64,000 nucleotides of DNA from Siphlonurus alternatus (lineage: Eukaryota > Arthropoda > Insecta > Ephemeroptera > Siphlonuridae): NCBI GenBank assembly GCA_949825025.1, contig OX463780.1, positions 20,292,356 to 20,356,355 of the forward strand, in the 5' to 3' direction. The translations under genes were made by a program, and so were the position numbers. The notes beneath the pieces were generated by a model that saw only the letters and a list, made by a program, of their open reading frames with translations, was not told the origin of the DNA and ran no database searches. This document shows, piece by piece, positions 45,619-57,855 of this stretch (within the stretch, counting starts at the first letter, position 1; each line of letters starts with the position of its first letter).

Positions 45619-47590
45619 TCATTTATTTACAATAACATTAATTATTATAACTATAATTTAATATTTAATTATTGATAAAGTGAAAACATAGTAAATATTA
45701 TAATATAACTATGAAGTTTATACGCTGAAATACATAATGTATAACCCTGAGAATCCTGAGATAGAGAAAAAACAAAACATTCTCATGATCAATTAAGTCA
45801 CTGTTGCATCAATGAATTTTTTTTTTTCAAATATTATTTAAATACAAAAATTAATATGGTACATGTACCGAATGTATTTTATACAGTTATATTATGAGTA
45901 AAGAGTTAATTTCACAATTTAAACCTGTTTGAAAAAAAAAATATACATAAAAAAAAATAAAATAATATATATGACATTTTAGTTAAAGCTAGGTAAGTTG
46001 GGAATGTTCAACTTTTTTAAGCTGTATGATGATGTGGAAATCATGTTTGTAAAAATTATAACAATTGGGTCCAGTTTAGGAAGTGATTGAGCAAACAAGC
46101 AAGATGTTCTCCAAACTTGATATTCGCGACAAGCTGCTGCCTAATGGAGGAACATGTATATTATAAACCGGTCTGTCCCGGCGCAAGTACACACACACAC
46201 ACACACACACACACGTCTCCGGGATGTAACCCAGTTCCATGCAAGTGCTGGACCAGAAGAAACATCGGGGCTAGTTTTTAACATTTAATATATACCTTTC
46301 TCGAACCATTTTATGGTATGTATTTTGAAATAAATTTCACCTATTGATTCATTATTTTTACTTTTGTTAGTATAAAATTTGTTCTTTATAATTTTTATAA
46401 ATAATTTTGTCATGATTGAGAATTTTTATTTAATTAAATCACAATTATAACTTCTACCTACAGCACATCGGATTTTCAATGTCAAATTCAGCTTACACTG
46501 CACATTTATAGCCACTTCTCTTCTTAACATATAAAACTATTAGAGAGCTTGTTTGCTTGATGCGTAGGCAAATATAAATTAAGTGCTCAAAATTTACTAG
46601 CTAAGCTGTTCTCCGTCATATCTACAAATTTATGTGTAGAGTGTGTAGACTAAGGATTTAATTTAATTAACTAAATATATTTTAATGTTAAGTAAATGTA
46701 AAAATTTTATGGTCATAGAGAAGGATAATTGCTGGCATCACTGGCATGGTATAAAATTAGTAGAGCTTTACAATGAAATGCGAGCAGAGTGAGCAGACTA
46801 AAGCGAAGTTAATTTATATTTATTAAGATATAGAGCTGTTAAATGTTTAAATGCTATAAAATATAAATTGGCGTGTTTATTTTTAGCCAACTTTTGTATC
46901 TAGTATTTACAACTGATTTTATTTAATATTATATTTTTTTATTATGAACATAATATGATCTACTATCAGCATGTTTTTAAAAAGATAACTTGTACAAACA
47001 CGCAATATTATATATCATGGCAATAAAAATTATTTAGTAATATATAAATTCTGTGTATAAAAAAAAAGAGAAGTAATTATAATTGCTGCACTTAAAGTTT
47101 ACATCGTGTAAGCAAGAATGTTGTAGTACAAGTGGACCGTACTGATACTTGGTACATCATAATATGTGTCAGTACTGCATGCATGCTGACGAGACTGCAT
47201 CTGCATCATAACTGTTACGTGGCGGGAACAAGGCCAGTGACCCTCCGCCTCCTGGCAGCTCGTCTCACACGAACAAGAATAAGAGGAGGAGGAGCGTTCA
47301 ACTCAAACCCAGGTGGCACACAAGCGGGGGCTTTTAGTTAGCGATGCCACGAGAACACTTCCATAAACCACGTGACACTAATAAGCACTTAAGACACCAT
47401 GGCAGAAATGGCAGACATCAGCTAATCCACTGAATTATACTGAATATAGACTAATATATAGTTAAGTGTTAAAATTATTAAATTATTGTGCGCTTTGGAT
47501 TTTTTAGAACTCTACACACGTATTTAACAAGAATAAGCAATGCAATATTGTACACCTGGGACAGCATAGCAAACTTGCTGCGTTCGATCG
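45618..47590. other. A+T-rich DNA with small G+C patches
   Basis: (AC)n at 46189-46214. Less A+T-rich patches at 46120-46275 and 47210-47350 have open frames with no recognised domain. No gene called. Confidence 0.35.
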
Positions 47591-47756
47591 TCTGCGTGTA
47601 GGAGCGGATCCAGAACCAAATTTCGGGAGGGCTGTCTCCATTAGGCCGATGTTACAAAAAAAAAAAAATGGAATGAGGGAAATGCCTATGTCCAAAATTT
47701 TGGAGGGGGCTGCAGCCCCCCCCCCCCCCCCCCCTGGATCCTCGCCAGTCTGCGTG
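47591..47756. mobile_element. Tiny hAT-like MITE with 8-bp TSD
   Basis: TCTGCGTG at 47591-47598 and 47749-47756 flanks a 150-bp element. The ends TAGGAGCGGATCCAG and CTGGATCCTCGCCAG pair imperfectly (shared GGATCCAG/CTGGATCC), with a GGGGGCTGCAGCCCCC hairpin and a poly-C run inside. The size and 8-bp duplication suggest a hAT miniature. Confidence 0.8.
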
Positions 47757-48071
47757 TCTCTGGTGTCTCACAGCTAGGATATGGAGGCATCGTGAGCAAT
47801 GGATCAATGATCATCATCTTAGCCCCGCCCGCTTTCGGAATGGCTAGGACTTTTTTAATCTTCCCTAAATTTTTAAATCTGCAATCTGCATCGTTTCATC
47901 TTGGATCTGCATGCAGCACAGGTAACGTTCGTCCTTAGATTATCTTTTAGATACAACCGAAAATTCATTGATAAATACAGTTGAACGTAATACATTAAAA
48001 TTTAGTTAAGTTTAATTGTTATAGCATGCGTGCATGATGATTACGTTAATTACAGAAGCGTCTATTATATA

Positions 48072-48079
48072 ATATAAAT

Positions 48080-48159
<80 letters not shown>
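48072..48159. repeat. (TA)n-rich tract
   Basis: TA dinucleotides, imperfect at the left side. Confidence 0.9.
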
Positions 48160-48162
<3 letters not shown>

Positions 48163-48184
48163 ATCATATGTATGAAAAAAATTA

Positions 48185-48375
48185 GAAAGGTTTTTGAAGT
48201 CGTTCATAAGAACCTTGGTGGGGCTGCACAAGTGGACCAACTGCAATGACGACCGATGTCTTATGATGGGTTCAAGATTCGAGAAGGAAGCCAAGGAAGG
48301 TGTATTGGTGCATGGGCAGCATGGGTCTGACATGCGTAAAATAGATTTAATCGCTTTCAATATAATAAGCAAATA
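48185..48375. other. Low-A+T patch, possible decayed coding fragment
   Basis: Open on both strands (plus frame ends DMRKIDLIAFNIISK; minus frame contains SDPCCPCTNTPSLASF). I cannot tell which, if either, is real, and no domain is recognised. Confidence 0.2.
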
Positions 48376-50484
48376 ATGCAAATATATTATATCATTAATA
48401 ACAAATCAATGTGCCGCATATGCATATATATTATATGGTATAAGCTGCATGCAGTGTTTATTCCCCCCATTATATATCGTTTATAAATGCATGCTTGTGA
48501 TCTTGCCATAATGCATTTTGAATTAAAGGATATTAATGGTTACACAGATGGAGAGATGGGGCCTATACAGAGATAACATATGTTTTGTGTGCCGCGACGA
48601 TTTTATTTTACGCTATATGTAATGAATTATGATGAGGCACGCTTGAGAGAATTTGACAAGTCACCTGATCAAATTAATTGGAATGCTACTCATTAAACGT
48701 TGCAAGCAATGCAAGCAGAAGTAGATATTATAATATACACTGTATATTGTTATCTTGAACAAAATTCCATGCAGCTCTTCCTTGAAACGGGGTACATTTT
48801 TTTGCAACCTCGAGTGTACATGCAGTGATCAGCTGATCACTTGGTCAATAAAACTGGAGCAATAAGTGTCGGGATAGACAGTGTGTTGACCTCACTTGCT
48901 AGTCAACTTCGCTTGACTGGGGTAATTATTTATTTTATCATGTGATTGACGTAAGTGTACATTTTACATATTTCAATCACACTACGGTTAATTTTACAAT
49001 AACATTTATAACACATTATTATAATTGTATACATCGTCGATCTTGAAGATTTATTTTTCGAGTGGCGAGTACATAATAATGTTGGTCTTAAAATTACTAT
49101 ATTACCTATTCTATAACCCACCCAGTAAATATGGTAAAAGGCAAAATGCATTGAAAGGTGCGCCCTCTTTTCTTCGCTTTAACCCCCCTTATACCTTCCA
49201 ATTTTTCAAATTAATTTTTGGCTACATCTGCACTCTCTCAGTTCATTACTTAGACTTAATTACTATACTGTAACACATTGAACATATTAAATTTTAATTG
49301 ACTCATGAATGTAAGTCACGTTTTAACATTGAACTTTTCACGCTTTAATAATCAATTCTACAGAAATCAGTTATACGAGGAAGTTCTGGAACGTAATCAC
49401 GGGCTGACGTGTTATAGGATTATCCTTCGCGTTAAATTTGTGAGCAGACATGCATGAGGTCACTTTAAAATTTGGCACGCGACAACGCTTTACGTGTACT
49501 GTCATTTATTTCGCAGGTGAGCAGGAAATATACGTGTAATTAACATTTCTAACACACTGATTTTATATTGTAATTTGCATGTGACGAGCCGAGAATTAAT
49601 GAGACTTCACAGTAAACGTTGCATTAAAAATTGTTTTATATAAGAATTCACTGTTTATATAATAAATTAATAAAATAAAAAAATAACATTTTTTTCCGTT
49701 TAATAAAAGTTCTGCACACATTTTGTATCTAAATAAATGACATCATGTATAATAATGTGAGGACCTTATTTATAAGGGACAAAAAGAACATGATTTAGTG
49801 CAACGGAAAAAAACTTCCGTTCCATGTTATAAGGAAATGATAGGAATTATAGGCGAATATAATATTATATTATAGTCCTGGAGTATATCCGCATGTTGAA
49901 ATAGTTGGCACGATTACAGAAAAGTCCCCCCCCCTGCCCCCTGATTCATTTTATTCCTTCTGAGAGACTTAATTCTTATTAAAAAAAAGTCTGTGAAAAG
50001 CAGATTTTAAAAAAAAAAAAAAAAAAAAAAAGGATTTTTCCATTAAAGAACTGGACGGATTAGGATGGACATGTTGAGGTATTTAAATTTAAATATGTTG
50101 TCACATAAAATTCAAGAAGAAAAAGTTTCTACATTCCATCCATCCCAGAGACATTGACGTTATACACATGACGTCATCAGAAGGGGTTTTCTACAGTGTA
50201 TAATATACAATATTATTTTTTACTGGGCCACCGTCACACGAGACATGTGTGAGGCTTCTCTAAGCCTACAGGACACGTGTCTGCAACTGTTTTCTTGTCG
50301 TAGCTTTGTATGCATGATTCAAATATACTATAACTTTTTATTTTCGTACTTCGTATGATGAAAAAATAACAATTAAGGCTACTTTCATATTTTTACTGGC
50401 ATGCTTTATTAACATTATGTTCAGGTGTTCTATCAGTTCTATTTTAAGGATCACGTGTTTGGAGGAGTTGTTTATTTTGTATTA
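48376..50484. other. A+T-rich intergenic DNA
   Basis: A poly-A run lies at about 50010-50031 and a CCCCCCCCTGCCCCC patch at 49926. Nothing else identified. Confidence 0.45.
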
Positions 50485-50765
50485 TTAACCCTAGCATTAC
50501 CAAGATACTTTTATGTCACACGCTTTACCAAGGGAAGGGGGGGGGGGGGGATCGAAACGACCCGCTATTTAAATCACAATCATGTTAAAAAAAAGTTTTT
50601 TTTTCTCACTATTTTTTTTTTCGGAAATACATTGCTGGGTATTATAGCTAACTAAGGATTACAAATTTTTTCATGCAGATTTCTGGAGTATATTTTACAC
50701 CTTTTTTCCGCTTTAAAAGATTTATGGGTCGGAATGCCCCCCCCCCCCTTCCCTGCTAGGGTTAA
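50485..50765. mobile_element. piggyBac-like MITE at TTAA
   Basis: TTAA at 50485-50488 and 50762-50765 flanks a 273-bp element that begins CCCTAGCATTACC and ends TTCCCTGCTAGGG. The terminal 8 bp, CCCTAGCA/TGCTAGGG, pair perfectly. TTAA plus CCCTAG-type ends match piggyBac elements. Inside, GGGAAGGGGGGGGG near 50535 pairs with CCCCCCCCCCCCTTCCC near 50745. There is no transposase frame. Confidence 0.88.
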
Positions 50766-51815
50766 TAATTATTGTTGGAAGACATATATACTAACTAAAA
50801 TAAAAATAAAAAAAAAAAACGTGATCGACTTTCATGAGAGAGGAGGGGGATGGGGGGATTATGTTAAAACATAATATTGATGCATTCTTGCAGTGCAGCC
50901 CTTATACTGTATATAATGTATATATCTCGCTGATTACACTAATTTTTTTTTCCTTAATTAATTCTTTTGAATGTCTCCTTTAAAAAAAATTATGTTATAA
51001 TATAGTATTCGAGGTTGATTTGATGATCGTCGTTTTCATCGTTGGAATTTGGAATGATATAATATGTTTTTATTTGCCTTCATATATGCTGGGAGATGGA
51101 TGCAGTGCCAGATATTTATAATATTATAACATTAAAAAATTATTTATTTTCTGAAAGTAAAGATGTATGTAAATAAAATTTAAAAAACATAAAATTAAGT
51201 GCATAGTCCGTATAGTTTCCGTGCTCTATTATATCATAATAATTTTTAATTTTATATTATCTATCTATAATACATAGCTAGGTCTTTCAGGTACAGTACA
51301 TCATAATTACCACAAAGTTTATAAACTTTATTGGAATATGAGGTTACAGTGGTTAGGGCTGATATATAACAATAAACGATAAACCATATAATATTTCATT
51401 TTGAGGCTTGCGAGTGAGCGCGGATGGATCGTTGGCGCTTGTCATTCACGCTTCATGACGTTTTATACTTCATCGTGATATCAAACCACAGAATCCATAA
51501 AAATTTATATAACTCATCGGCTTCCAAAAATAATCGCCAGTATTCATGCTTTTAAAACAGGTGCCCATGCCATGTAATTTCCTCTAAAGAAAATCGAATT
51601 GAATATTATATTCCCGTGATATATATTTTAAATTGAATTTTTTGAAATCATAATATTATTTATTTAATTTTGTTTAATTAATTTATATATATATACTATT
51701 ATATATAATATATAATATGTTTAATGTCAATAATCTTTTTTTTCTTTCAGATAATTTTTGTATTATATATATTAGTATATGTATAGTCACAATGTATCAA
51801 ATGATATTCAATGTG
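50766..51815. other. A+T-rich intergenic DNA
   Basis: Nothing identified. Confidence 0.5.
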
Positions 51816-51817
51816 AA

Positions 51818-51912
<95 letters not shown>

Positions 51913-51913
51913 A
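51816..51913. repeat. (AAAT)n tract, about 98 bp
   Basis: Perfect tetranucleotide repeat of about 24 units. Confidence 0.97.
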
Positions 51914-52670
51914 ATAGTATTATATGAAATGGAAAACTAATATTTTGTTTCTATTTTACATCAGTTACATATTAACTTTTAATGAGTTTTAAGTTTTCTA
52001 TATTTTCGAGCTATATACATTTTCACTGGTGAGAGAAAAGCGGACAAAGAAAAATTAATTAACAGAAGAGAGCTATAGGCAGACTTCAAATTTTCACTGG
52101 TAATTAATTTTAATCGAAAAAATAATAAAAAAAGAAAACCCTAGCAGTTCTTTCAGGGGCAAATGCAGACTGTACGACAGGGATGTCGTGTAAGCTGCCA
52201 TGCAGTCAAGCGCGCAGGCGTAAATAGACAGGCTAACAGGCTAGACACTACATTTTTGCCTATCTTCCACTCTGCCTATAGACAGCTAGCTATTATATAT
52301 AATTTAATTTTTTCAATGATTTATATATACATGCACGAATAAACAAAGTATTGACTGATTATTAAGTTATATGATAATTAACATAAAGGCCTATATATTA
52401 TCAGTTATCATTTATCATATATGGCACATTTTTTTTTTCTCTAAGAGCTTCCCTTTAATAATACCATGCAGTATACTTGAGTATACATCCTAACATCAAC
52501 ATTTTAACACCATAGTAAAGTTATTTATATCTTAATTATATCTGTTATAGACTGTTAATGTTGTTTTTATTTTTATACGTATAATTAATTGTAAAAAAAA
52601 AATATGTACAGGTTTGAACGAAACAGAAGTTTGATATAAATACTTCGTACGTTAAATTATAAATTGTTAA

Positions 52671-52925
52671 TTATTTTTCTTGAGACAGCAGAAGCTGGAC
52701 AAGGAGGCTGAAGTAGAAGTTACTTATTATTTTCCAGTGACCGCGGGTTCCTTCCTCGCCATACCACCAACGCTGCACAAACCGCGAGTCGCCGGGAAGC
52801 TCTGCCGATCGAGTCAACAAAGCAGAACAACTCGCTTGCTTCACGAGCTGCTTCAACCACTGTGGCAGGTTTTTAGCTCTCGACCTCAAGTTGTAGCCAG
52901 ACACAGTACTCCACTTCTGCAGTAC
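52671..52925 (-). CDS. Open, non-repetitive island; possible exon, product unknown
   Basis: A less A+T-rich block open on both strands. On the minus strand, an acceptor-like GGTACTGCAG at about 52919 is followed by a frame reading KWSTVSGYNLRSRAKNLPQW and ending through RFVQRWWYGEE. No ATG starts it (GTG at 52904), so it would need upstream exons. The plus-strand frame (52680-53099) is open too but turns into hydrophobic A+T-driven sequence. No domain is recognised; chance is likely. Confidence 0.2.
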   Translation of the reverse strand, partial: VLQKWSTVSGYNLRSRAKNLPQWLKQLVKQASCSALLTRSAELPGDSRFVQRWWYGEEGTRGHWKIISNFYFSLLVQLLLSQEK

Positions 52926-54519
52926 CTTAATTACCTAACCGGCCGACCATTGCAGGCCCACTTAATTCTTATTACTGTAATGATTTTAGCTAAAATTGCT
53001 TATCGTGTGCTTCCCTACATATGTCTGATTTTTTATATAGCCTTGAACATAATTATAATATTTATAATTAAATATACAAGACATTTATATAAGATATAAT
53101 TTTTTAATGTATTAACATAATAAAATTATGTTATTTAATTGTTTTGTTAAATAGTTTAAAATGTTTGTGAACAAATTATTAAAAATTTTACAATAAATAC
53201 GAAAAAAATAATAATAGTTAATATTAATTAAGTATATGTTATATAATAAATACCAGTAAAATAAAGTAATTAATTATAATATATTTAATGAACTGTATAA
53301 TTATTATTGAATAATTTAATAGTTTCATCAGCTTTTTTTCTCTGTTTCCCTGACCAATGTCTCAATCATTTTGTTCTTGTCTTTTTTTCTGTTACGTCAA
53401 AAGCGCGGTCCGATAAACGTCACATTATAATCTATAAATGATCAGTTCAATGACACGTCGAGATAGGTTACTTTTTGATACATCTGACACGTTATGGCAG
53501 CCGCCGTCTTGCCGGAGAAAAGTTTCCATCTCTCCAAATGATATACAAAGCAATTCAATGCGCTACTAAAATCGAGGCACGTTGTGTTCTCATTTACATA
53601 GCAGATCGACAGATAGCAAAATTTTCTTACAACATGTGAACTATATTGCTTAAAAGTTGCATGACCTCTAGTTCACCTCTATTCTACCTGTTGGTATAAT
53701 AGAAATTATTTATATATATGGATCTAAAAAAATAGTATATTTCAGGCTCGTCAGGATACCCTGCTTAATAATTAATATAAGTATTGTTTTTAATTAACGG
53801 AGTTAAAAATATTAAATCAGGAAGTTGGTAAAAAAAATATGGCTGTTTTATAATATTATTAAATGAACAAAATTGTGTATCAAATTAGCATTTAAGAACA
53901 TACTATTATTCTGTCAAAAGTAAAAAATAATTATGCAATCTTTTATTTCTTTTGTAAAAAATCACAAATAATTCCCACCAATATTATTAATTTTTGTAAA
54001 ACAGTAATAATTTATAAAATAGAAATAATTTAGTGTAATGTATACGTCAAATTATAATTATCTAATACAATTCTACAGCATGCAATGCTATTATATAATT
54101 TATATTATACACAAAAAAATATTACAATATATTTAAACAAAACGATTGTGATTGACATTAATGGAGTATATAATATTAAATCGTACGTATAGCATATACC
54201 GAGTGGATAAACATCTCGTTACGGCCTGTTAGCTGCGATAATTTGGACCAGTTACTTTAACTTCAGTATAATAGAGGAAGAAGATCTCAGTTGAAAACAA
54301 TGAGAACATCATGTCGCAAAAACAATAGCGGTCGGCTTGTGCGTGCTTCGGTAAAAATGTCTCAAGTCACTTTCACGCGCGATTGGGGCCACGTACAATA
54401 CCTTATCATTTGGCACACAAAAATGAAACATGTTTATGTAGCGCTACGCGATATATTTACATAAAAAAGTTTCATGTTTAAAAAATAAGAACTTTCATAT
54501 TGATGTATTTGATGTTGGT
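52926..54519. other. A+T-rich intergenic DNA
   Basis: A small CpG patch at 53490-53530 holds the YY1-like minus-strand motif AAGACGGCGGC. No gene supported. Confidence 0.4.
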
Positions 54520-54531
54520 TGCATCCTCTTC

Positions 54532-55000
54532 TTTTTTGCCTCCCTGATGATTCTTCTTGCTTTGGCTCGGCAGATGCGGAACCGTTCGACGTTTTCTGCA
54601 GTTGGGCGATTTTTGCATCTTCGTAGCGCTGCCCTGCGCTCCCGAATCGCCTCTTTGCACTCTGGTGTCCACCAGGGCACAGGAATTTTTCCCGGCCTAG
54701 TGTCAGTTTGTGGGATGGAGTCCAACGCTGCTTGAAGGAGTGCGTTGGTGAAGGCCTCCACCATTTCGTCTATGGTCTGAGTTGGGTCCCACGGGACCTG
54801 AGCTAGCTCAGTGTACCGGGTCCAGTCAGCTTTGTCAAGGCGCCATCTTGGGGCTCTCTCTTGTCTAATTTCATTGTTTAGTATTTCAGTGACGATTGGG
54901 TAGTGGTCACTACCGTGCGTGTCGTCACATGCTCGCCACTCCAGTTGGGGGGCGAGTTGAGTGGAACAGATGGTTAGGTCGATTGCCTCCTGGCTAAAAT
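54532..55000 (-). pseudogene. Inverted endonuclease C-terminus and linker of the LINE
   Basis: Minus-strand frame within 55184-54495. From the inner junction outward it reads YFSQEAIDLTICSTQLAP and GSDHYPIVTEIL, the IDLT and SDH motifs near the C-terminal end of an apurinic-type (EEP) endonuclease. The inter-domain linker follows (PWWTPECKEAIRERRAALRR, ARRIIREAKKK). Earlier catalytic motifs are absent. In an intact element this would be directly upstream of, and in sense with, the RT segment; here it points the opposite way. The frame beyond REAKKK runs into flanking DNA at 54531. Confidence 0.85.
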
Positions 55001-57681
55001 ATGTATCTTCAATAAATTCCTCGACACCAGTCAAGGAGGTATGGGACAAGATCCGCAAAATTGATGGAAAGAGCATTTGCTCTGCAATCCCTGCTCTGGA
55101 AGTCAACGGAAGAATAGAAACAACTCCTGAGGAAGTGTCGAACATCTTAGCAGACAGCTTCGCCTCAATCTCAGACCCAAACAACTACAACCCAGCTTTC
55201 ATCCCCCACAAGGAGAGGGCCGAACGTAGACCTCCAGACTTCTCCACAAGAGAAGACAGGGACTATAACGACCCGTTCTCAATGTGGGAGATGGAAACAG
55301 CTATAAAAGAGGCCAAGAGCTCAGCTCCAGGCCCTGACCAAATTCATATAGAGATGCTGCGACATTTAAACAGTCAGGCGTCCCTATATCTCCTGCAAAT
55401 GTACAATCGAATCTGGCTCAAGGGCACCTTCCCACAACAGTGGCGGAGGGCCATCGTGATCCCGATCTACAAAACCGGAAAAAACAAAACTGACCCAAAG
55501 AGCTACCGCCCCATTGCCCTAACCTCCGTCGTATGCAAAGTGATGGAGAGAATGGTCAACAGGCGCCTGGTGTGGTTCGCCGAAAAACAAAACTTATTTG
55601 CCAACGAGCAATGCGGTTTCCGGCAACACCGCTCTACCACAGACAATCTGGTGAAGCTGGAAAGCGAGATCCAGAACGCCTTCTTAAACAAAGAACATCT
55701 TATTGCCGTGTCATTTGACATGGAAAAGGCCTACGACACGACCTGGAGACACGGAATCCTCAACACCCTCCATGAGTGGGGACTGCGCGGCAAAATGCCA
55801 GTCTTCATCCGGGAATTCATGAAGGACCGTGCCTTCTCGGTGCGCGTCGGCAACACCCTCTCCCACCAACGAACCCAGGAGACAGGCGTCCCCCAGGGAT
55901 CAGTGCTGAGCGTCACTCTGTTCGCAGTGGCCATCAACAGCATCGTCCTGAACGTCAATCTCCCCGTCAAGAGCTCGCTATATGTGGATGACTTCATCAT
56001 CTACTGCACAGCGAAACTCCTCAGGACGGCACAAAGACAACTCCAACTATGCATCAACAATCTTTTTAGATGGAGCACCATCAACGGTTTCAAATTTTCT
56101 GCACAGAAAACCACCATGGTCCATTTCCACAGACTACGTGGTGTGCATCCACAGCCTGATCTCCAAATGGGAGGAACACCAATCCAATGCTCAGAAACTT
56201 TCCGCTTCCTGGGACTAATTTTCGACAGCAAACTGTCATGGAAACCCCACCTACGAAGCCTAAAAACAAGATGTCAACAACCTCTCAACCTACTCCGAGT
56301 TTTGAGTGGAAAATCCTACGGCGCCGACCGAGTCATGCTTCTCCGACTCTACAGGGCCCTAGTGCGCTCCATACTTGACTACGGAGCTATCATCTACAAT
56401 TCGGCAAGACCGTCTTATATAAAGATTCTTGACCCAGTACATAACACAGGACTGAGGCTGGCAACAGGAGCCTTCCGCTCTAGCCCAGTCGAAAGTCTCT
56501 GTGCCGAGGCCGGTGAGCCACCACTCCAGAGTAGGCGTGACCTGCTGACTTGCAACTACGTAGCAAGTCTTCGTAGCAAGCCACGACATACTACCTACGA
56601 GTGCGTCTTCAGACCAAGGTACGACCACAAATACGAAATCAGAAACAGAGCAACAAGGCCGGTGGGCATCAGGTGGAAAGAGCTCAGAAGGGAACTGGGC
56701 ATCCACAACATCCCACATACCTACCGCCAGGAACCAAGCAACATTGCCCCGTAGAAAATCCCACGACCGCACGTGAGACTTGACCTGGCAAACAACAAAA
56801 AAGAAACAACAGACCCCCTACTCTATAGGGGCATCTACTCGGAGGTCATAGAGCAGTACAAAGACTTCACTCTGATCTTCACTGATGGTTCGAAAAAGGA
56901 TGACGACGTTGGCTGTGCCTTCGTCATTGGTAACGAGGAGCACGGGTACTGCCTGCGAGAACAGACAAGTGTCTTCTCGTCAGAAATGTACGCCATCTGG
57001 AAAGCCCTTGAACGCTGCATGCAGCGAGACGACAGATACATCATGGTTTGCACGGACTCATTAAGTAGCCTACAGACCATCTCCCAAACGTTCCCAAAAA
57101 ACCCGCTGGCAAAGAACATCCAAGAGTGTCTCTACCAGCTGGAGAACCAAAACAAGTCCGCTTTGTTCCTCTGGGTGCCCGGCCACGCCGGAATCCCCGG
57201 AAACGAAGCGGCAGACCAAGCAGCAAAGCGTGCCTCTGAGAAAGAGGATTGGGATTCGGAGGAGATCACTTCAGATGACCTCCGCAATTCTCTACATCTC
57301 GATGTGAGAAGGAGATGGGAAGTGACGTGGCAGGAGGTCACAAACGATAACAAACTCAGAAACATCAAGGACAAACCATGCCCTTGGCAATCAAGCAACA
57401 GAAAGAACCGCAGAGACGAGGTTATCCTCGCCAGATTGCGAATTGGACACACCTGGCTGACACACAGCCATCTCATGGAAAGGGAAGCATCTCCAATGTG
57501 TGCAACCTGCGCAGAGGAAATGACAGTGAACCATATTCTCACTGACTGTCTCCACTACGCAGAAGAAAGAAGAGCATGCAAAATTACAGGCACAATAAAG
57601 CAAATCCTCGCAAATAACGAGGAGGCAGTGCAACGCATCCTGGAGTTCACCAATGAGGCGAACCTCCGACGGGTGCTGTGA
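55000..57681 (+). pseudogene. Reverse transcriptase-RNase H polyprotein of the LINE, one stop
   Basis: Sense segment. It starts in the linker (YVSSINSSTPVKEVWDKI). RT blocks follow: DPKSYRPIALTSVVCKVMER, NEQCGFRQHRSTTDNLVKL, FDMEKAYDTTWRHG (A), GVPQGSVLSVTLFAVAIN (B) and SLYVDDFIIY (C, YVDD). The thumb region contains LYRALVRSILDYGAIIYNSA. A TAG at 56752-56754 interrupts the frame; the same frame continues to the TGA at 57679-57681. It contains RNase H with FTDGS, SSEMYAI, CTDSLSSL and GNEAADQAA, the D-E-D-D catalytic set. A C-terminal CATC...HILTDC zinc-knuckle-like motif follows. Apart from the stop and the missing 5' end, it looks intact. RT plus RNase H points to the I/Jockey-related superfamily. 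Confidence 0.92.
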
Positions 57682-57855
57682 ACAGAAACATGCAAGAAAC
57701 TGTTACAACTACAACATCGAACAAGAAAAAACATAGACACAACAACAAAGAAAAATTCCAGCCCTAAAAAAGGCTGAACTGAGGGGCATATATGACCAAC
57801 ATGTGTCAATTGCCCCAAAATACAAACCAATCTAAATCTAATCTGCATCCTCTTC

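Larger units (their letters stand above)
54520..57855 (+). mobile_element. LINE with 5' inversion, flanked by 12-bp TSD
   Basis: TGCATCCTCTTC occurs at 54520-54531 and 57844-57855 as a direct repeat, and everything between is one insertion of about 3.3 kb. Its right part (about 55000-57843) is in sense orientation: linker end, reverse transcriptase, RNase H, 3' UTR. Its left part (54532 to about 55000) is inverted: endonuclease end plus linker. The 3' UTR has a small hairpin (GGGGCA ... TGCCCC, 57783-57819) and ends in a short AATCTAAATCTAATC tandem instead of long poly-A, as in I-like LINE groups. The duplication on both sides shows that the inversion arose during insertion. Confidence 0.92.

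Noticed and set aside
55503..57633. Many open frames on both strands over the LINE
   Set aside because: Shadow frames of the RT and RNase H coding sequence, which is G+C-richer than its surroundings.
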